DNA of 64,000 nucleotides from Lachnospiraceae bacterium (GCA_016287675.1 JAEFAR010000007.1:1-64000); one strand, 5' to 3'. Counted from the first letter of the stretch, positions 34,371 through 44,216 are shown. Notes: generated by a model from the sequence alone, not told the origin. A program made the numbers and translations.

Positions 34371-34394
34371 CAGGGAGTCGTGTTTGGCTCCCTG
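34371..34394 (+). terminator. Hairpin after the sigma-like gene
   Basis: CAGGGAG (34371-34377) and CTCCCTG (34388-34394) without a clear T run. Either a weak terminator or an mRNA stabiliser. Confidence 0.45.
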
Positions 34395-34424
34395 TAATAA
34401 TGTAAAGGAAGGGGAAACAAAAAA

Positions 34425-35351
34425 ATGAACGTTTTACAAAACATTGTGGTTTTAGACTTTGTGCATTGGCTCAAGTATGACTGCCCAAACTGGCTCATTA
34501 TCCTGGTATTTATACTTATATTCATAGGCGGACCGATTGCGCTGTCTATAGTTGTCACACATCGTCATCCTATGATGTTGCTTAAGAGAACTAATGCAGA
34601 GCTTGAAGGTGAAAGATATGAAAAGGTTCTTGCTAAACACTTAAGTAAAGCCTTCGGAGTAAAAGCACTCCCCAATGTAATCTTTTCGAAGGCTGACGGC
34701 GAAAAGACAGAAGTTGATATAATTTTTGTAACGACCAAAGGATTGTTCTGCGTGGAAGCAAAACACCACATGAACGGAGACATATGCAATCCTGAAGCTG
34801 TCGGAGAATTTAACGGGTCGGCTTGGAAATACAGGAAGACAAACGAGGTATATACTGAGAATGTAGTCAATCCCATAAGGCAGAACAAAGGCCATATTGA
34901 TGCTCTCTATGAAATGCTTCAGGGAGTCGTTCCCAAAACGGCAATCAGAAATCTCGTTATACAGAATGTGGCCAGCTGCGTTATTTACGAAGGAAAACTG
35001 TATGGCGCAAGCCTCAATCCTATATGGTATGGAAGCATTCCCAGTCAATATCCTGAGCTGCAGTATTTCAGTAGTGAAAATTACATTATTAATAGAAGTA
35101 TAAATCTTCTCAAAGAAGCCAACACGGAAGTTGCACTTTACGATAAGCATATATGGAAAACATGCATGAAACCAATCGTTGGGGATCTCAATGCCCTTCC
35201 GGACGTGCTTTCTCCACGTGAAGTCGAACAGCTTACCGGACTCCTTCAGAGCTTTGTTGCGAACGAAGCTGAAAGATATGTTTTTGCTTGCTACATGCGT
35301 GATAAGCAGCTGAGACAGCAGGAAGAAGAATTCAATCGACTCAACCAGTAA
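34425..35351 (+). CDS. NERD-domain membrane-anchored protein
   Basis: A 308-residue protein with one TM helix (about residues 22-46) then a NERD domain (about 55-170) with GERYEKVLAKHL, EVDIIFVTTKGLFCVEAKHH and a following NPIRQNKGHIDAL. NERD is a restriction-endonuclease-like fold, and the D...E-x-K residues (VDIIF and VEAKH) are present. Possible roles are DNA processing at the membrane or defence. It has its own ribosome site (AAGGAAGGGG) and a terminator follows. Confidence 0.85.
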   Translation: MNVLQNIVVLDFVHWLKYDCPNWLIILVFILIFIGGPIALSIVVTHRHPMMLLKRTNAELEGERYEKVLAKHLSKAFGVKALPNVIFSKADGEKTEVDIIFVTTKGLFCVEAKHHMNGDICNPEAVGEFNGSAWKYRKTNEVYTENVVNPIRQNKGHIDALYEMLQGVVPKTAIRNLVIQNVASCVIYEGKLYGASLNPIWYGSIPSQYPELQYFSSENYIINRSINLLKEANTEVALYDKHIWKTCMKPIVGDLNALPDVLSPREVEQLTGLLQSFVANEAERYVFACYMRDKQLRQQEEEFNRLNQ

Positions 35352-35394
35352 GTTGTAAGAAGCAGACACAACATAATTTTATAAAAAACATCGT

Positions 35395-35429
35395 AAAACA
35401 TCTGTTCAATTTTGGGCAGATGTTTTTTC
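35395..35429 (+). terminator. Terminator after the NERD gene
   Basis: AAAACATCTG (35395-35404) and CAGATGTTTT (35417-35426), then TTTC. Confidence 0.85.
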
Positions 35430-35487
35430 TTACGACTCCAGTTTTTTCTTATAATACCTATTATCAAATACGACTGGAGGAAATGAA

Positions 35488-35733
35488 ATGGAAAACAAAA
35501 CGGAATTTGACCTTTTCTGCAAGAACTGGCAGAAAACAAATACAGAGCTTCATACACTCGAAAAATCTGAAAAAGGAACGCTTTATAGAACTGTGACCAA
35601 ACGACTCGTTGGAAATAAATATATTAACGACGTCACGTATCAGATCTTTTCGAACGTCGGAAAGCGAGTGTATGTTAACCAAAATTACCTCGTAGCGCTT
35701 GCCGCATTTACTGGCGACGTTATCTGGCAGTAG
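35488..35733 (+). CDS. Small protein upstream of primase
   Basis: An 81-residue protein with GGAGGAAATG at the ribosome site and TATAAT at 35450-35455. The first half is helical and charged, the second beta-rich. It precedes the primase gene by 14 bases. It may be a replication accessory. Family not recognised. Confidence 0.55.
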   Translation: MENKTEFDLFCKNWQKTNTELHTLEKSEKGTLYRTVTKRLVGNKYINDVTYQIFSNVGKRVYVNQNYLVALAAFTGDVIWQ

Positions 35734-35747
35734 GATCGGAGGAGAAA

Positions 35748-37148
35748 ATGGCGGAATTTACCATTCGCGATGTTTTGACAATTCATGGCCTTGCGGGCCG
35801 GAATAAAGGGCAGGCTGTAGAAATCATTTTTCCTTGTCCTGAATGTGGAGCATCCGATGGTGCCTGCTCCGCAACAACAAAGAAGATTAAACGCAACGGT
35901 AAGGTTGTAAAGAATGTGTACAACTGCAAGCGTTGCGGTTCTGAAGGCTCTATGTTTAAGCTGCATAAGCTTTTGACGACTAAAGAGTGTGAACAGAATG
36001 GTCTTCCCGCTCCCGACTTCAGCGGTCCAAATGAACTGAAAAAGTTGGCGAAAGATATCCATGTCAAGTTAAATGATAAGGATTATTCCCCACTGCCGGT
36101 TCATTCGCTCACGACCCCCTGTGAAGATAACTTCTCGACGCAAATTTTTGAAGGAGCTTCCGACGAAAAGTGTTCCATTGCATATCGCGCAATGATAAGA
36201 CGACTTACGTTAAATGAAGCGCACAAAAACGACTTGCTGCGTCGTGGATTGTCTGACGAATTTATAAAAAGATTTGGATTCAGAACAACTCCTGATAAGC
36301 CCTGGGATGTATGTTGGGGAATAGTAAGTTCAGGAGTTCAGCTTGACGGCGTGCCGGGATTTTATCGTGAAGGTAAGAAGTGGAAGATGGATCTGAGAGA
36401 GAGTGGTTATTTCTGCCCGGTTTACGACGGAGAAAGAAATCTTATTCTCGGCGCCCAGATTCGAAGAAACGATTCGGATATGGTCGGTAAAAAGAAGAAG
36501 ATGAAGTACGTATGGTTTACATCTTCAGGAAAGAATGAAGGCACTTCGTCAGGATCAAGAGCCACGTATCTTCCTGGTAAGAACATGAAAGTGATCATTA
36601 TAACTGAAGGTGTTCTGAAGGCGACTGTCATATGGTATCTTTTACAGGGCGAAGTAACGGTTATCGGGATTCCCGGAATATCCATTCTTAAGAGTATGGA
36701 TCCGTACCTCGAAAGGTTCGAAGGGAATGCATTTGTATATCTTGCCTTTGACATGGACAAATTCTTAAAACCTCTTGATAGACACCTTGAAAAGGAAGCT
36801 TATGAAGAGGCAAAAAAAATGAATCTTAACATTGATGACTTCTGTCGTGAGATGCAAAAGAAAGCTGCAAATGAGCACCTTGAAGACTACTATTTCAAGC
36901 CGTTTGTAAAAGCCAGGCACATTTTTACGTCAGAAGATGCCCTTGAAGAGCACGTCAGAGAGTTTAAGTGCCAGACGCACAGACTCAGATGGGATGTTGA
37001 TAAGGACAATCAATGGAATGGAAGTCAAAAGGGTCTCGACGATTTTTTAAATGAACGTCGTGACATGATAGAGCCGTTTAAGAAATGGCTCATTGAAAAG
37101 GCGACCAGATCATTGGCGTTAAGAAAGTTTTTAACGGAAACGGAATAA
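35748..37148 (+). CDS. DNA primase with CHC2-type zinc finger and TOPRIM domain
   Basis: A 466-residue protein that should make RNA primers for DNA synthesis. The N-terminal zinc finger is CPECG (30-34) with CKRCG (60-64). The TOPRIM domain has IITEGVLKA (near 286) and the DMD pair near 335. It lacks the C-terminal helicase-binding region of host DnaG. The layout resembles phage and plasmid primases with DUF3854-like TOPRIM parts. It sits directly upstream of the DnaE polymerase gene, completing a replication module. It follows a small gene of unknown function by 14 bases. Confidence 0.85.
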   Translation: MAEFTIRDVLTIHGLAGRNKGQAVEIIFPCPECGASDGACSATTKKIKRNGKVVKNVYNCKRCGSEGSMFKLHKLLTTKECEQNGLPAPDFSGPNELKKLAKDIHVKLNDKDYSPLPVHSLTTPCEDNFSTQIFEGASDEKCSIAYRAMIRRLTLNEAHKNDLLRRGLSDEFIKRFGFRTTPDKPWDVCWGIVSSGVQLDGVPGFYREGKKWKMDLRESGYFCPVYDGERNLILGAQIRRNDSDMVGKKKKMKYVWFTSSGKNEGTSSGSRATYLPGKNMKVIIITEGVLKATVIWYLLQGEVTVIGIPGISILKSMDPYLERFEGNAFVYLAFDMDKFLKPLDRHLEKEAYEEAKKMNLNIDDFCREMQKKAANEHLEDYYFKPFVKARHIFTSEDALEEHVREFKCQTHRLRWDVDKDNQWNGSQKGLDDFLNERRDMIEPFKKWLIEKATRSLALRKFLTETE

Positions 37149-37161
37149 GGTCGTGAAAAGC

Positions 37162-37195
37162 AAATCCCGGGTGCGAAAGTGCCCGGGATTTTTGT
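37162..37195 (+). terminator. Strong terminator after primase
   Basis: AAATCCCGGG (37162-37171) and CCCGGGATTT (37182-37191), then TTG. Confidence 0.9.
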
Positions 37196-37542
37196 AAGAA
37201 CTGATTGGCAAGTTCACTTGTTTTGGCCACTTTCTCAGAACTGGCCTGTGATAAAAAAAGAATAGGACATCCCGTGAGATGCCCTTTTGATGACGACCTT
37301 ATGCTTTGTCTTGCGCGACTTTTGCACTCCTGCATTTACTTAAAGACGCAAACGCGGCGTGTTATCGTAAGTTGAGACCGAAAGCTCAAGGCAAAATACT
37401 CCATTTATTTTCTCGTCTTCCTTATTCTAAAAAAATACATAAAGAAAATCAAGTATTTACCAAAAGAAAACAGATATTTTTTCCTGAAGCAGTTTTTCCT
37501 CATAATAAGAACAAGTCATTTGAAAAACGGGAGGAATTCTTT
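37196..37542 (+). other. Intergenic region and promoter before DnaE
   Basis: About 350 bases without a supported gene. A second hairpin (GGACATC / GATGCCC then TTTT, near 37265-37290) may act as a back-up terminator. CATAAT at 37501-37506 after a T-rich run is a promoter candidate, followed by GGGAGG at 37530-37535. Confidence 0.5.
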
Positions 37543-40500
37543 ATGAACATAGAAAATATAAAAACAAAAGTACCACGTTTTACTGCATCTTTACATACCC
37601 ACGTCAGGTCGCTATTTGATGCTCAGATTGATGCCGGAGAGTTATGCGATAAGATCAAAGAACTTGGCGGAAAAGGATGTGCTATTACCGACCATGGTGT
37701 ATTGTCATCTATCGAAGACTATCGCCCTGCGTTTAAGGAGAAAGAACTTAAGCTCATTCCGGGTGTTGAGATGTATGTGGATGGTGGCCCAATCCTCGGC
37801 CGTGAGCATCTGATCGTACTTGCAAAAGACGACTTGGGATATAAGACATTGTCAAAACTGGTAACCGAATCCAACAGGACTTTGCAAAAAGGCATGCCTG
37901 TTATATCAACTGAAACGCTGTTCAAATTAACCGAAGGCGCAGAAGATCATCTGGTTGTGACCTCTGCCTGCATGCAGGGAGTCGTATGTGCGGTCTTTCG
38001 CTTGAACGACGATATTGAGAGCAGTATATCAAGACTCACGACATCGTTGGATAAGTATATGTCCCCTGACGACGACAGGTATAAAAAAGCAGTCAGCGAT
38101 GTTGAAAAGGCTGAAGTTGCGAGGGAAAACGCGATCATACGCCGTGACGATGTTAAAAGGACCGCTGAACAGAAGTTCGTAAGTCGTGAGAAGCAGGTTG
38201 AAAAACTTGAGAAAAACGGCGATCCGAGCGCGGAAGAAGCAAGGAGAAAGTTGGAATATGACAAGGTAGCTGCTAAGGAAGCTGCGGAGATCCTTGTTTC
38301 TGCAAAAGAAGACACTGAAAAAGCAGATCAGGCTTTAAGAGAAGCAAAGAAAATCCTAAAGGACATGTCGGAAAAAGTCGAAGGGCATAAAAAAGTTGAA
38401 GAAGAGATTGAAGCTCTTAAGACACAAATGAAGTCGTTCGACGAGTTGTACAAAATGGCGTACAATGTAGCGCTTATGTACAAGAAGAAGTTTGGTAAAA
38501 ACTTTTATGCAGAGGTTCAATATCACAAAATACCTGCAGAAAAGATCTGTTATCAAAACCTCGTTAAGATTGCAAAAGAGCTTCAAATCCCGCTTGTAGC
38601 AACTAACGACGTGCATATCCTTACAGGAAGCCCTGAGGATAGGCTCAGACGGCGCATATTAAGAAGCATGCGCTTTGAAAAAGCCAATGAGCAGCACTTT
38701 GAGCCGGAGAACATAGGCGACAGTGAGTTGTATCTTAAAGATAATTACGAACTGGCAAAAGCATTAAGTGAGATTCTTCCGGATGATGCTGTCGAAGAAG
38801 CTATAAGAAACATTGATGCCATTTTTGATATGTGTAACGTTGAGTTTAAAACGTCTCATCATTACCCCAAGTATTATGTGGGTGGTGACGCTGACAAGAT
38901 CCTTGATGAAGCTGTCGAAAGGGGCATTAAATGGCGTTTCCCCAACGGCCTTGATGATGTGAGGAAGAAGAGAGTAGAATACGAGCTTTCCATAATCAAG
39001 TCAATGGGCTATGCCGACTATTTCCTGGTCGTGAAAGATTTTCTGGAGTACGGACGACTGTTGGGATATGTTCCTGACGACTGTCTGGACGCAGCACCGC
39101 TTGACATTGACGAGTTAAAAGCATTCATTCGTGATAACGGCTGGAAAAACCCCGGATATACTGTCGGCCCGGGAAGGGGTTCAGGTGTAGGTTCTTTGGT
39201 AGCTTATGTTCTCGGTATCACCCATCTGGATCCGATTCCTTTTGGATTGATCTTCGAGCGTTTCTTAAACCCCGCGAGAGTATCAATGCCTGATTTTGAT
39301 TCAGACTTTGCTTTCGGTGTAAGAGAAAAAACCATTGAATATGTCAAAGCCAAGTACGGAGAAAATGCCGTATGCGGTATTATGACCACTAATGCCTTGG
39401 CTCCCAAAGGCGCGATCGATGTGGCAGCAAGATTTTATGGGATCGAAAAAACCGGCGAAACTGATTCTTCAACTCCCGGACGTCGTAAGTATGCAGCTCT
39501 GGCAGCAAAGATCAAAAAGGATATTCCGGATAAGCCCGGCTTTTTATTCAAAGATCTGGTCGATAAAGCAGGAAAACCTGTGACAGATGAAACAAAAGAT
39601 TCAGGTATCCCTTTGTTCGACCACCTGTTGTCACTTGCTGCAGACAAAGAGACAAAAGAAATTCTCAAGTGGGCTCATGTAATGGAGGGTTCATTCACGG
39701 CTTACGGGATGCATGCGGCAGGCATTGTCATTTCGGATAACAACGATGTCTCCGATTACATTCCCCTGAGATGGAACTCTAAATCCGGCATGATGAGTAC
39801 GCAGTGTGACATGGTCCAGACTGAAAACAATGGACTGTTAAAGTTTGACTTCCTTGGATTAAGGACGTTGAATATTTTCACTGACTGCCTCAGACTGATA
39901 GAAGATAACCACGGGAAAATAATCATGCCGTTGGACATTCCGCTAAATGAGAGTGCCGTGTATAAAATGCTCTGCCAGGGAAAAACCAAGTCTGTGTTTC
40001 AGTTGGAAAGTGTCGGCATGACCAAGGCACTTATGCAGTTCAAGCCGACATGTATGGAGGACTTAATTATCCTCATTTCAATATACAGACCCGGCTCGAT
40101 GCAATTCCTTGACAACGTTGTTGCTGTTAAAAACGGTACAAGTGAAATGACATTTCTGCACGATAAACTTAAGCCTATACTCAGCCCCACGTATGGAGCC
40201 ATAGTGTACCAAGAACAGGTAATGCAGATAAGTCAGGTGTGTGCAGGCTTCTCTTTTGCAGAGGCGGATAATGTCCGTCGTTACATGTCGAAGAAGAAGA
40301 AAGATAAGCTCGCTCACGAGCGGGATGCCTTCATCTACGGAGACAAAGAGAGAAAGATTTCCGGATGCGTAGCAAACGGTATCCCCGAAAAAACGGCAGA
40401 AACATTGTTTGAGCAGATGGAAAAGTTTGCAAGCTATGCTTTTAACAAATCGCATGCCGCAGCATATGCTCACAATGCTTACGTGGCAGCATGGCTTAAG

Positions 40501-41733
40501 TATCACTATCCGAAAGAGTTTTTCGCCGCCGCTCTTAAATGGGCGACGCCAAAGAAAGTGCCCGGATTTATTTACGAAGCTGTGTCCTCGGGGATCAGCA
40601 TTTCCGCTCCTGATGTCAACCTGTCGCTTGCAAACTTCAGTGTAAGTAAGGACGGGATCGTTTATGGCATTGATGCGGTTAAAAACGTTCGTAAAGGTGT
40701 TTCGGAAGCTCTCATCGAAGCAAGAAAGACACGCCCCTTTACAGGAATGGCTGACCTTCTTGAAAGATGCAGAATTGAATCCCGTTCTCTTGAGAGCCTG
40801 ATCGACGCAGGCGCGTTGGATAAGTTCGGAGACAACCGCCAGGCATTAAAAGTAATGGCGAAGGAACTGGACGAACCCATTAAGGCGCTACTTGAAAAGA
40901 GAGCAATAGTAGAAAGCATTACAGCTCTGTATCCTGTTATGGAGTCTCTTCCGGACGACGCGGCAGTCGTGAATTATCAGCTTGAAAGAGGCCTTAAAGC
41001 CGTGATTACGAAAAAAACGAAGGCGTCGTCATTGGAAACAAAACTTGCCAATGCAAAAACGTCGGTTGAAAAGCTTGAGCAGGATATTTCGTTTGTGAAG
41101 CCGCATCTGATTGCGGAGAACAAATCTGAAAGAATGAGGAGAGAAAAGGAAGTTCTCGGAGCATATGTAACGGATAATCCGATGAATTTCTATCCCTCTA
41201 ATGCTGAACTTAATGTGAAGCCTGTATCTGAGCTCCTCGACGGCGACACAAGAGCCTACGGTATAGTGTCAAACCTTACTGTCAAACAACGTAAAAAGGA
41301 CGGTGCCGAAATGGCTTTTTTCACTCTTGAAGACAAGAGCGGAAGCATCGAAGTGTGCGTGTTCGCAAAGGCGTTTGCAAAGTTCGGTAAGCTCATCGAA
41401 GAAGGAAACGTGTACGTCTTCATCGGCGATGTAAAAGAGGAAATTACAACGATCATAAACGAAGAAGGTGAGGAAGAGGAAGAAGCGGTCCTTAAAATGT
41501 ACGTAAATGACATTGCGAGGATTGAAGAACAAAAAATGGGGATCATTATGGAAGTCCCTTCGTACGCAATATTCCATCTGTCATTCGAGCGGAATTTCAG
41601 GGAAGATTACGAAGACGAAAACGGAAGAGTGTTCCTCATATTTGACAGGACCCTGGGAGAAATCAGAAGGGCCGTGTACAAGGTAAATGAGAAGGTTTTG
41701 AGTCTTCCAAGGACGAAAGAAACCGTGTACTAA
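37543..41733 (+). CDS. dnaE: DNA polymerase III alpha subunit (DnaE-type) with coiled-coil insertion
   Basis: A replicative polymerase of about 1396 residues. The start is ATG 37543 (CGGGAGG upstream); an in-frame extension to 37306 lacks a ribosome site. The N-terminal PHP domain begins FTASLHTHVRSLFDA. It is interrupted at about residues 175-300 by a long Lys/Glu/Ala-rich coiled coil absent from ordinary DnaE. The palm has GPGRGSGVGSLVAY and PDFDSDF (near 582) with the paired catalytic aspartates, and a third at LLKFDFLGL (near 765). HhH and an OB fold (AYGIVSNLTVKQRKKDG) follow, with an acidic loop of Glu residues. The element therefore brings its own leading polymerase. Confidence 0.95.
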   Translation: MNIENIKTKVPRFTASLHTHVRSLFDAQIDAGELCDKIKELGGKGCAITDHGVLSSIEDYRPAFKEKELKLIPGVEMYVDGGPILGREHLIVLAKDDLGYKTLSKLVTESNRTLQKGMPVISTETLFKLTEGAEDHLVVTSACMQGVVCAVFRLNDDIESSISRLTTSLDKYMSPDDDRYKKAVSDVEKAEVARENAIIRRDDVKRTAEQKFVSREKQVEKLEKNGDPSAEEARRKLEYDKVAAKEAAEILVSAKEDTEKADQALREAKKILKDMSEKVEGHKKVEEEIEALKTQMKSFDELYKMAYNVALMYKKKFGKNFYAEVQYHKIPAEKICYQNLVKIAKELQIPLVATNDVHILTGSPEDRLRRRILRSMRFEKANEQHFEPENIGDSELYLKDNYELAKALSEILPDDAVEEAIRNIDAIFDMCNVEFKTSHHYPKYYVGGDADKILDEAVERGIKWRFPNGLDDVRKKRVEYELSIIKSMGYADYFLVVKDFLEYGRLLGYVPDDCLDAAPLDIDELKAFIRDNGWKNPGYTVGPGRGSGVGSLVAYVLGITHLDPIPFGLIFERFLNPARVSMPDFDSDFAFGVREKTIEYVKAKYGENAVCGIMTTNALAPKGAIDVAARFYGIEKTGETDSSTPGRRKYAALAAKIKKDIPDKPGFLFKDLVDKAGKPVTDETKDSGIPLFDHLLSLAADKETKEILKWAHVMEGSFTAYGMHAAGIVISDNNDVSDYIPLRWNSKSGMMSTQCDMVQTENNGLLKFDFLGLRTLNIFTDCLRLIEDNHGKIIMPLDIPLNESAVYKMLCQGKTKSVFQLESVGMTKALMQFKPTCMEDLIILISIYRPGSMQFLDNVVAVKNGTSEMTFLHDKLKPILSPTYGAIVYQEQVMQISQVCAGFSFAEADNVRRYMSKKKKDKLAHERDAFIYGDKERKISGCVANGIPEKTAETLFEQMEKFASYAFNKSHAAAYAHNAYVAAWLKYHYPKEFFAAALKWATPKKVPGFIYEAVSSGISISAPDVNLSLANFSVSKDGIVYGIDAVKNVRKGVSEALIEARKTRPFTGMADLLERCRIESRSLESLIDAGALDKFGDNRQALKVMAKELDEPIKALLEKRAIVESITALYPVMESLPDDAAVVNYQLERGLKAVITKKTKASSLETKLANAKTSVEKLEQDISFVKPHLIAENKSERMRREKEVLGAYVTDNPMNFYPSNAELNVKPVSELLDGDTRAYGIVSNLTVKQRKKDGAEMAFFTLEDKSGSIEVCVFAKAFAKFGKLIEEGNVYVFIGDVKEEITTIINEEGEEEEEAVLKMYVNDIARIEEQKMGIIMEVPSYAIFHLSFERNFREDYEDENGRVFLIFDRTLGEIRRAVYKVNEKVLSLPRTKETVY

Positions 41734-41745
41734 TGTTTAAAATGG

Positions 41746-41788
41746 AAAAGAGATGTCAGATGTCGTGTCGGCATCTCTTTTTTTTTTG
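41746..41788 (+). terminator. Terminator after dnaE
   Basis: AAAAGAGATG (41746-41755) and CATCTCTTTT (41772-41781), then seven T. Confidence 0.85.
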
Positions 41789-41897
41789 GTAAAAAGACGA
41801 AATTCAAAAAATTATGTTAGCCGTTCCTATAATACAAAATATCTGAAGGGTGTGGTCGTGCTTTTTTTTGCGGAGGCGTGAAAAAATGTAAAGGCAT

Positions 41898-42071
41898 TTG
41901 CGTCGAGGACTCGCAAAACGAATTAAGGGGACTATTGACACTGTGAGGAGCCATATCCTGGTTTCTCATAACGGTAAGGTCGTTATTGAAGAAACAAAAG
42001 ATGAATTGCTTAAAACCCTTGTTACAAAGGGATTTGAGAATAAAACACAGATAAAGGAGAAAAGTAAATGA
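41898..42071 (+). CDS. Short ORF coupled to the next membrane-protein gene
   Basis: 57 codons from TTG 41898, or 42 from GTG 41943. The stop overlaps the next ATG (ATGA), so translation would be coupled. The sequence GKVVIEETKDELLKTLV reads like a real helical protein. Neither start has a strong ribosome site. TATAAT at 41828-41833 lies upstream. Function unknown. Confidence 0.4.
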   Translation: MRRGLAKRIKGTIDTVRSHILVSHNGKVVIEETKDELLKTLVTKGFENKTQIKEKSK

Positions 42072-43018
42072 GTGATTTAGAATTTGGACTTGAGGTAATG
42101 TCAAAGATGTTTGGCATCTTCAAGGTCCTCGGAGTGCTTGGCGTCGGGCTTACAGCTTTTGGGATCTACATGATCGTAAGCCGTTCAAGAAGTAAGCACA
42201 ACAATGAACCTACGGTTGACGGCAGTCCCCGTAAGAACTACAAAAAGTTCCCGATTGTCGGTATCGTCCTTGCTATGTGGTTCGGAATATCTTGGATGAT
42301 TTCGGGGCTTGTGGGAGCGGTGCTTGGCTCGACAATGAACAGCCCGTACTTTAAAGAGAGGTTACAGGAAGAGGTGGCAAAGGGGAACGTTACTGTGACA
42401 GTAAATGGAGAACAGGTTCCGGTTGCTACACCTACTCCCGAACCCACAAAAGAGCCTGTAGCGACTCCTACACTTACTCCTACGGCAACACCTATCGCAG
42501 AGACTCCTGTTCCTACAGAAGCAGCGAAGCCCACGGATATGCCTAAACAGACTGAAACGGACACTAATGTGGATGTTTCCGATAAGGAATTGTTTGAGGC
42601 GACTCTTAAATTCGGTATCCACGGCGAAACCCTTACCTTGAAATTCCCCAAAGAATGGGAAGAAGATGCTTATGTATCGGAGGATATGGTTACCATCAAC
42701 TACTTTGAGGACATTAAGGTTGATTACACTTGTTGCTTCTACAAAAAGGGGCAGAGTGACTGGATTGAAGACAAGATGGAAATGTGGAGTAAAATCTACG
42801 ATATTTCCGAGTTTGCTTTTGCAAACGAACTTGAACTCGAAGGAGCATCTGATACCTGCTACATCTTCGGATGGGACACGACATACGGTACAAAGAAGAT
42901 ACAGGTTTATATTGCAGGAAGCCTTGATTACTACCTTGAAATCTCAATCAGTGATTATAGCAATATGACTTGGGATGAATGGAGAGAAGCGATCAACCTT
43001 TTCGTTGTAACATTCTAA
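42068..43018 (+). CDS. Membrane protein with Pro-Thr linker and extracellular domain
   Basis: A 316-residue protein with TM helices at about residues 14-38 and 60-92. A Pro-Thr linker (about 115-165) follows, then a beta-rich C-terminal domain of about 140 residues containing LTLKFPKEWEEDAYVSEDM. The layout suggests two helices with the C-terminus outside the cell. It starts at ATG 42068 with AAAGGAGAAA. A strong terminator follows. No family is recognised for the outer domain, which may sense or bind something outside. Confidence 0.65.
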   Translation: MSDLEFGLEVMSKMFGIFKVLGVLGVGLTAFGIYMIVSRSRSKHNNEPTVDGSPRKNYKKFPIVGIVLAMWFGISWMISGLVGAVLGSTMNSPYFKERLQEEVAKGNVTVTVNGEQVPVATPTPEPTKEPVATPTLTPTATPIAETPVPTEAAKPTDMPKQTETDTNVDVSDKELFEATLKFGIHGETLTLKFPKEWEEDAYVSEDMVTINYFEDIKVDYTCCFYKKGQSDWIEDKMEMWSKIYDISEFAFANELELEGASDTCYIFGWDTTYGTKKIQVYIAGSLDYYLEISISDYSNMTWDEWREAINLFVVTF

Positions 43019-43033
43019 AAAAGCATAAGAGAC

Positions 43034-43060
43034 AGGCGGGTTTGTTTACCCGCCTTTTCT
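43034..43060 (+). terminator. Terminator
   Basis: AGGCGGGT (43034-43041) and ACCCGCCT (43048-43055), then TTTTC. Confidence 0.85.
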
Positions 43061-43113
43061 TGAAAAAAAAGGAGCAGAGGTATGGGTTCATATGGGTACA
43101 GAAAGGAGTAAAT

Positions 43114-43395
43114 ATGACTTTAAGACAGAAAGCACTTATAGTAGTTTGGGTAGAAAGAGTTATCAATTTGTTTGTATCTGCCTTATTAAGTGGTTTAGGA
43201 CAAGTTGTTTCTCGAATTTCAACGGAGCAAAAACCGTTGGTAATCAAAAGTATTGTTGTCGAATTTATATATAACCATCCATACACTATAGGACAATTTG
43301 CAAATGCACTTGGAATGATAGGTGTATGGGTGACTATTGCAATATGTATTATGGATATAATTCGTAGAGATAAAAATAAGGGAGAGGAAAGATAG
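43114..43395 (+). CDS. Small two-TM membrane protein
   Basis: A 93-residue protein from ATG 43114 (GAAAGGAG upstream). A longer in-frame start at 42979 lies inside the previous gene and across a terminator. Two hydrophobic helices lie near residues 6-30 and 60-82, and the C-terminus is basic. Codons are AT-richer than in the neighbours, and no ACGAC pentamer occurs. It lies two bases upstream of the PARG-like gene, so the two travel together as a cassette. Confidence 0.6.
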   Translation: MTLRQKALIVVWVERVINLFVSALLSGLGQVVSRISTEQKPLVIKSIVVEFIYNHPYTIGQFANALGMIGVWVTIAICIMDIIRRDKNKGEER

Positions 43396-43397
43396 CA

Positions 43398-44216
43398 ATG
43401 CTTATGTACAAATCAGAAATAGCAGAACAGGCAGAGAGGCATACAAAAGAAATGGAAACTCACTGTCATGATCGGATTGAATATTGTATTAACAATACCC
43501 AGATTTTTACCGGAGTGAACGGTACAGCTCATAACTTCGCAAAGAAGGGTGACGTGTTCTCGGATCATATTTCTTTTATAAAAAAAGAGGCTTGTGTAAA
43601 CCTGATGCAAGCCACAACCACAGACGCCCTTGCCTATCTTATATCAAGTAAAGATGATGACGTTACCATTCTTAACTTTGCATCCTATAAAAATGCGGGT
43701 GGAGCGTTTCTTAGTGGTTCTATGGCGCAGGAAGAAGCTCTTTGCCATGAAAGCTTTCTTTATAACGTACTTCGAAAGTTTCCTGAATACTATAAAGAAA
43801 ACTGCGAGCATCTGAGTAAGGGATTGTACCTTGACAGGGCATTATATACGCCCGAAGTAATGTTCAGAGGAGTCCTCAAAGCGAACGTAATCACTTGCGC
43901 ATGCCCCAATAAAATCCCGATGGAAAGATATGGAGCGTTTACGGAAGAAGAAAACTATGAGGCATTAAAGAACAGGATCACTTTTCTACGGGATATTCTG
44001 CTTACGAAGTGTTGTGATCATGTTATTCTGGGAGCCTGGGGATGCGGTGTGTTCAGGCAGGATGCACGAGAAGTTGCTGAACTCTTTAAGGATACATTTG
44101 AAAACACGGGGATGAACATAGTCTATGCTATCCCCGATGACAGGAACTTTGAGGCTTTTGAAGAAGTGTTCGGGAAGGATAAAGTTATCGAGACCGAAAA
44201 GAGCAAAAATTATTGA
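43398..44216 (+). CDS. PARG-like macrodomain protein (TIGR02452 family)
   Basis: A 272-residue protein matching microbial poly(ADP-ribose) glycohydrolase-like proteins. Residues about 95-115 carry the family signature, NAGGAFLSGSMAQEEALC. Later ILGAWGCGVFRQD closes the ADP-ribose pocket. The enzyme would remove ADP-ribose from proteins or nucleic acids. That could counter an ADP-ribosylating toxin or host response. Gene and flanks lack ACGAC pentamers, suggesting recent transfer. The start at 43398 could also be the ATG at 43404. Confidence 0.85.
   Translation: MLMYKSEIAEQAERHTKEMETHCHDRIEYCINNTQIFTGVNGTAHNFAKKGDVFSDHISFIKKEACVNLMQATTTDALAYLISSKDDDVTILNFASYKNAGGAFLSGSMAQEEALCHESFLYNVLRKFPEYYKENCEHLSKGLYLDRALYTPEVMFRGVLKANVITCACPNKIPMERYGAFTEEENYEALKNRITFLRDILLTKCCDHVILGAWGCGVFRQDAREVAELFKDTFENTGMNIVYAIPDDRNFEAFEEVFGKDKVIETEKSKNY

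Noticed and set aside
37306-37542. 79-codon extension of DnaE
   Set aside because: It lacks a ribosome site and contains the promoter region. The PHP domain starts after ATG 37543.
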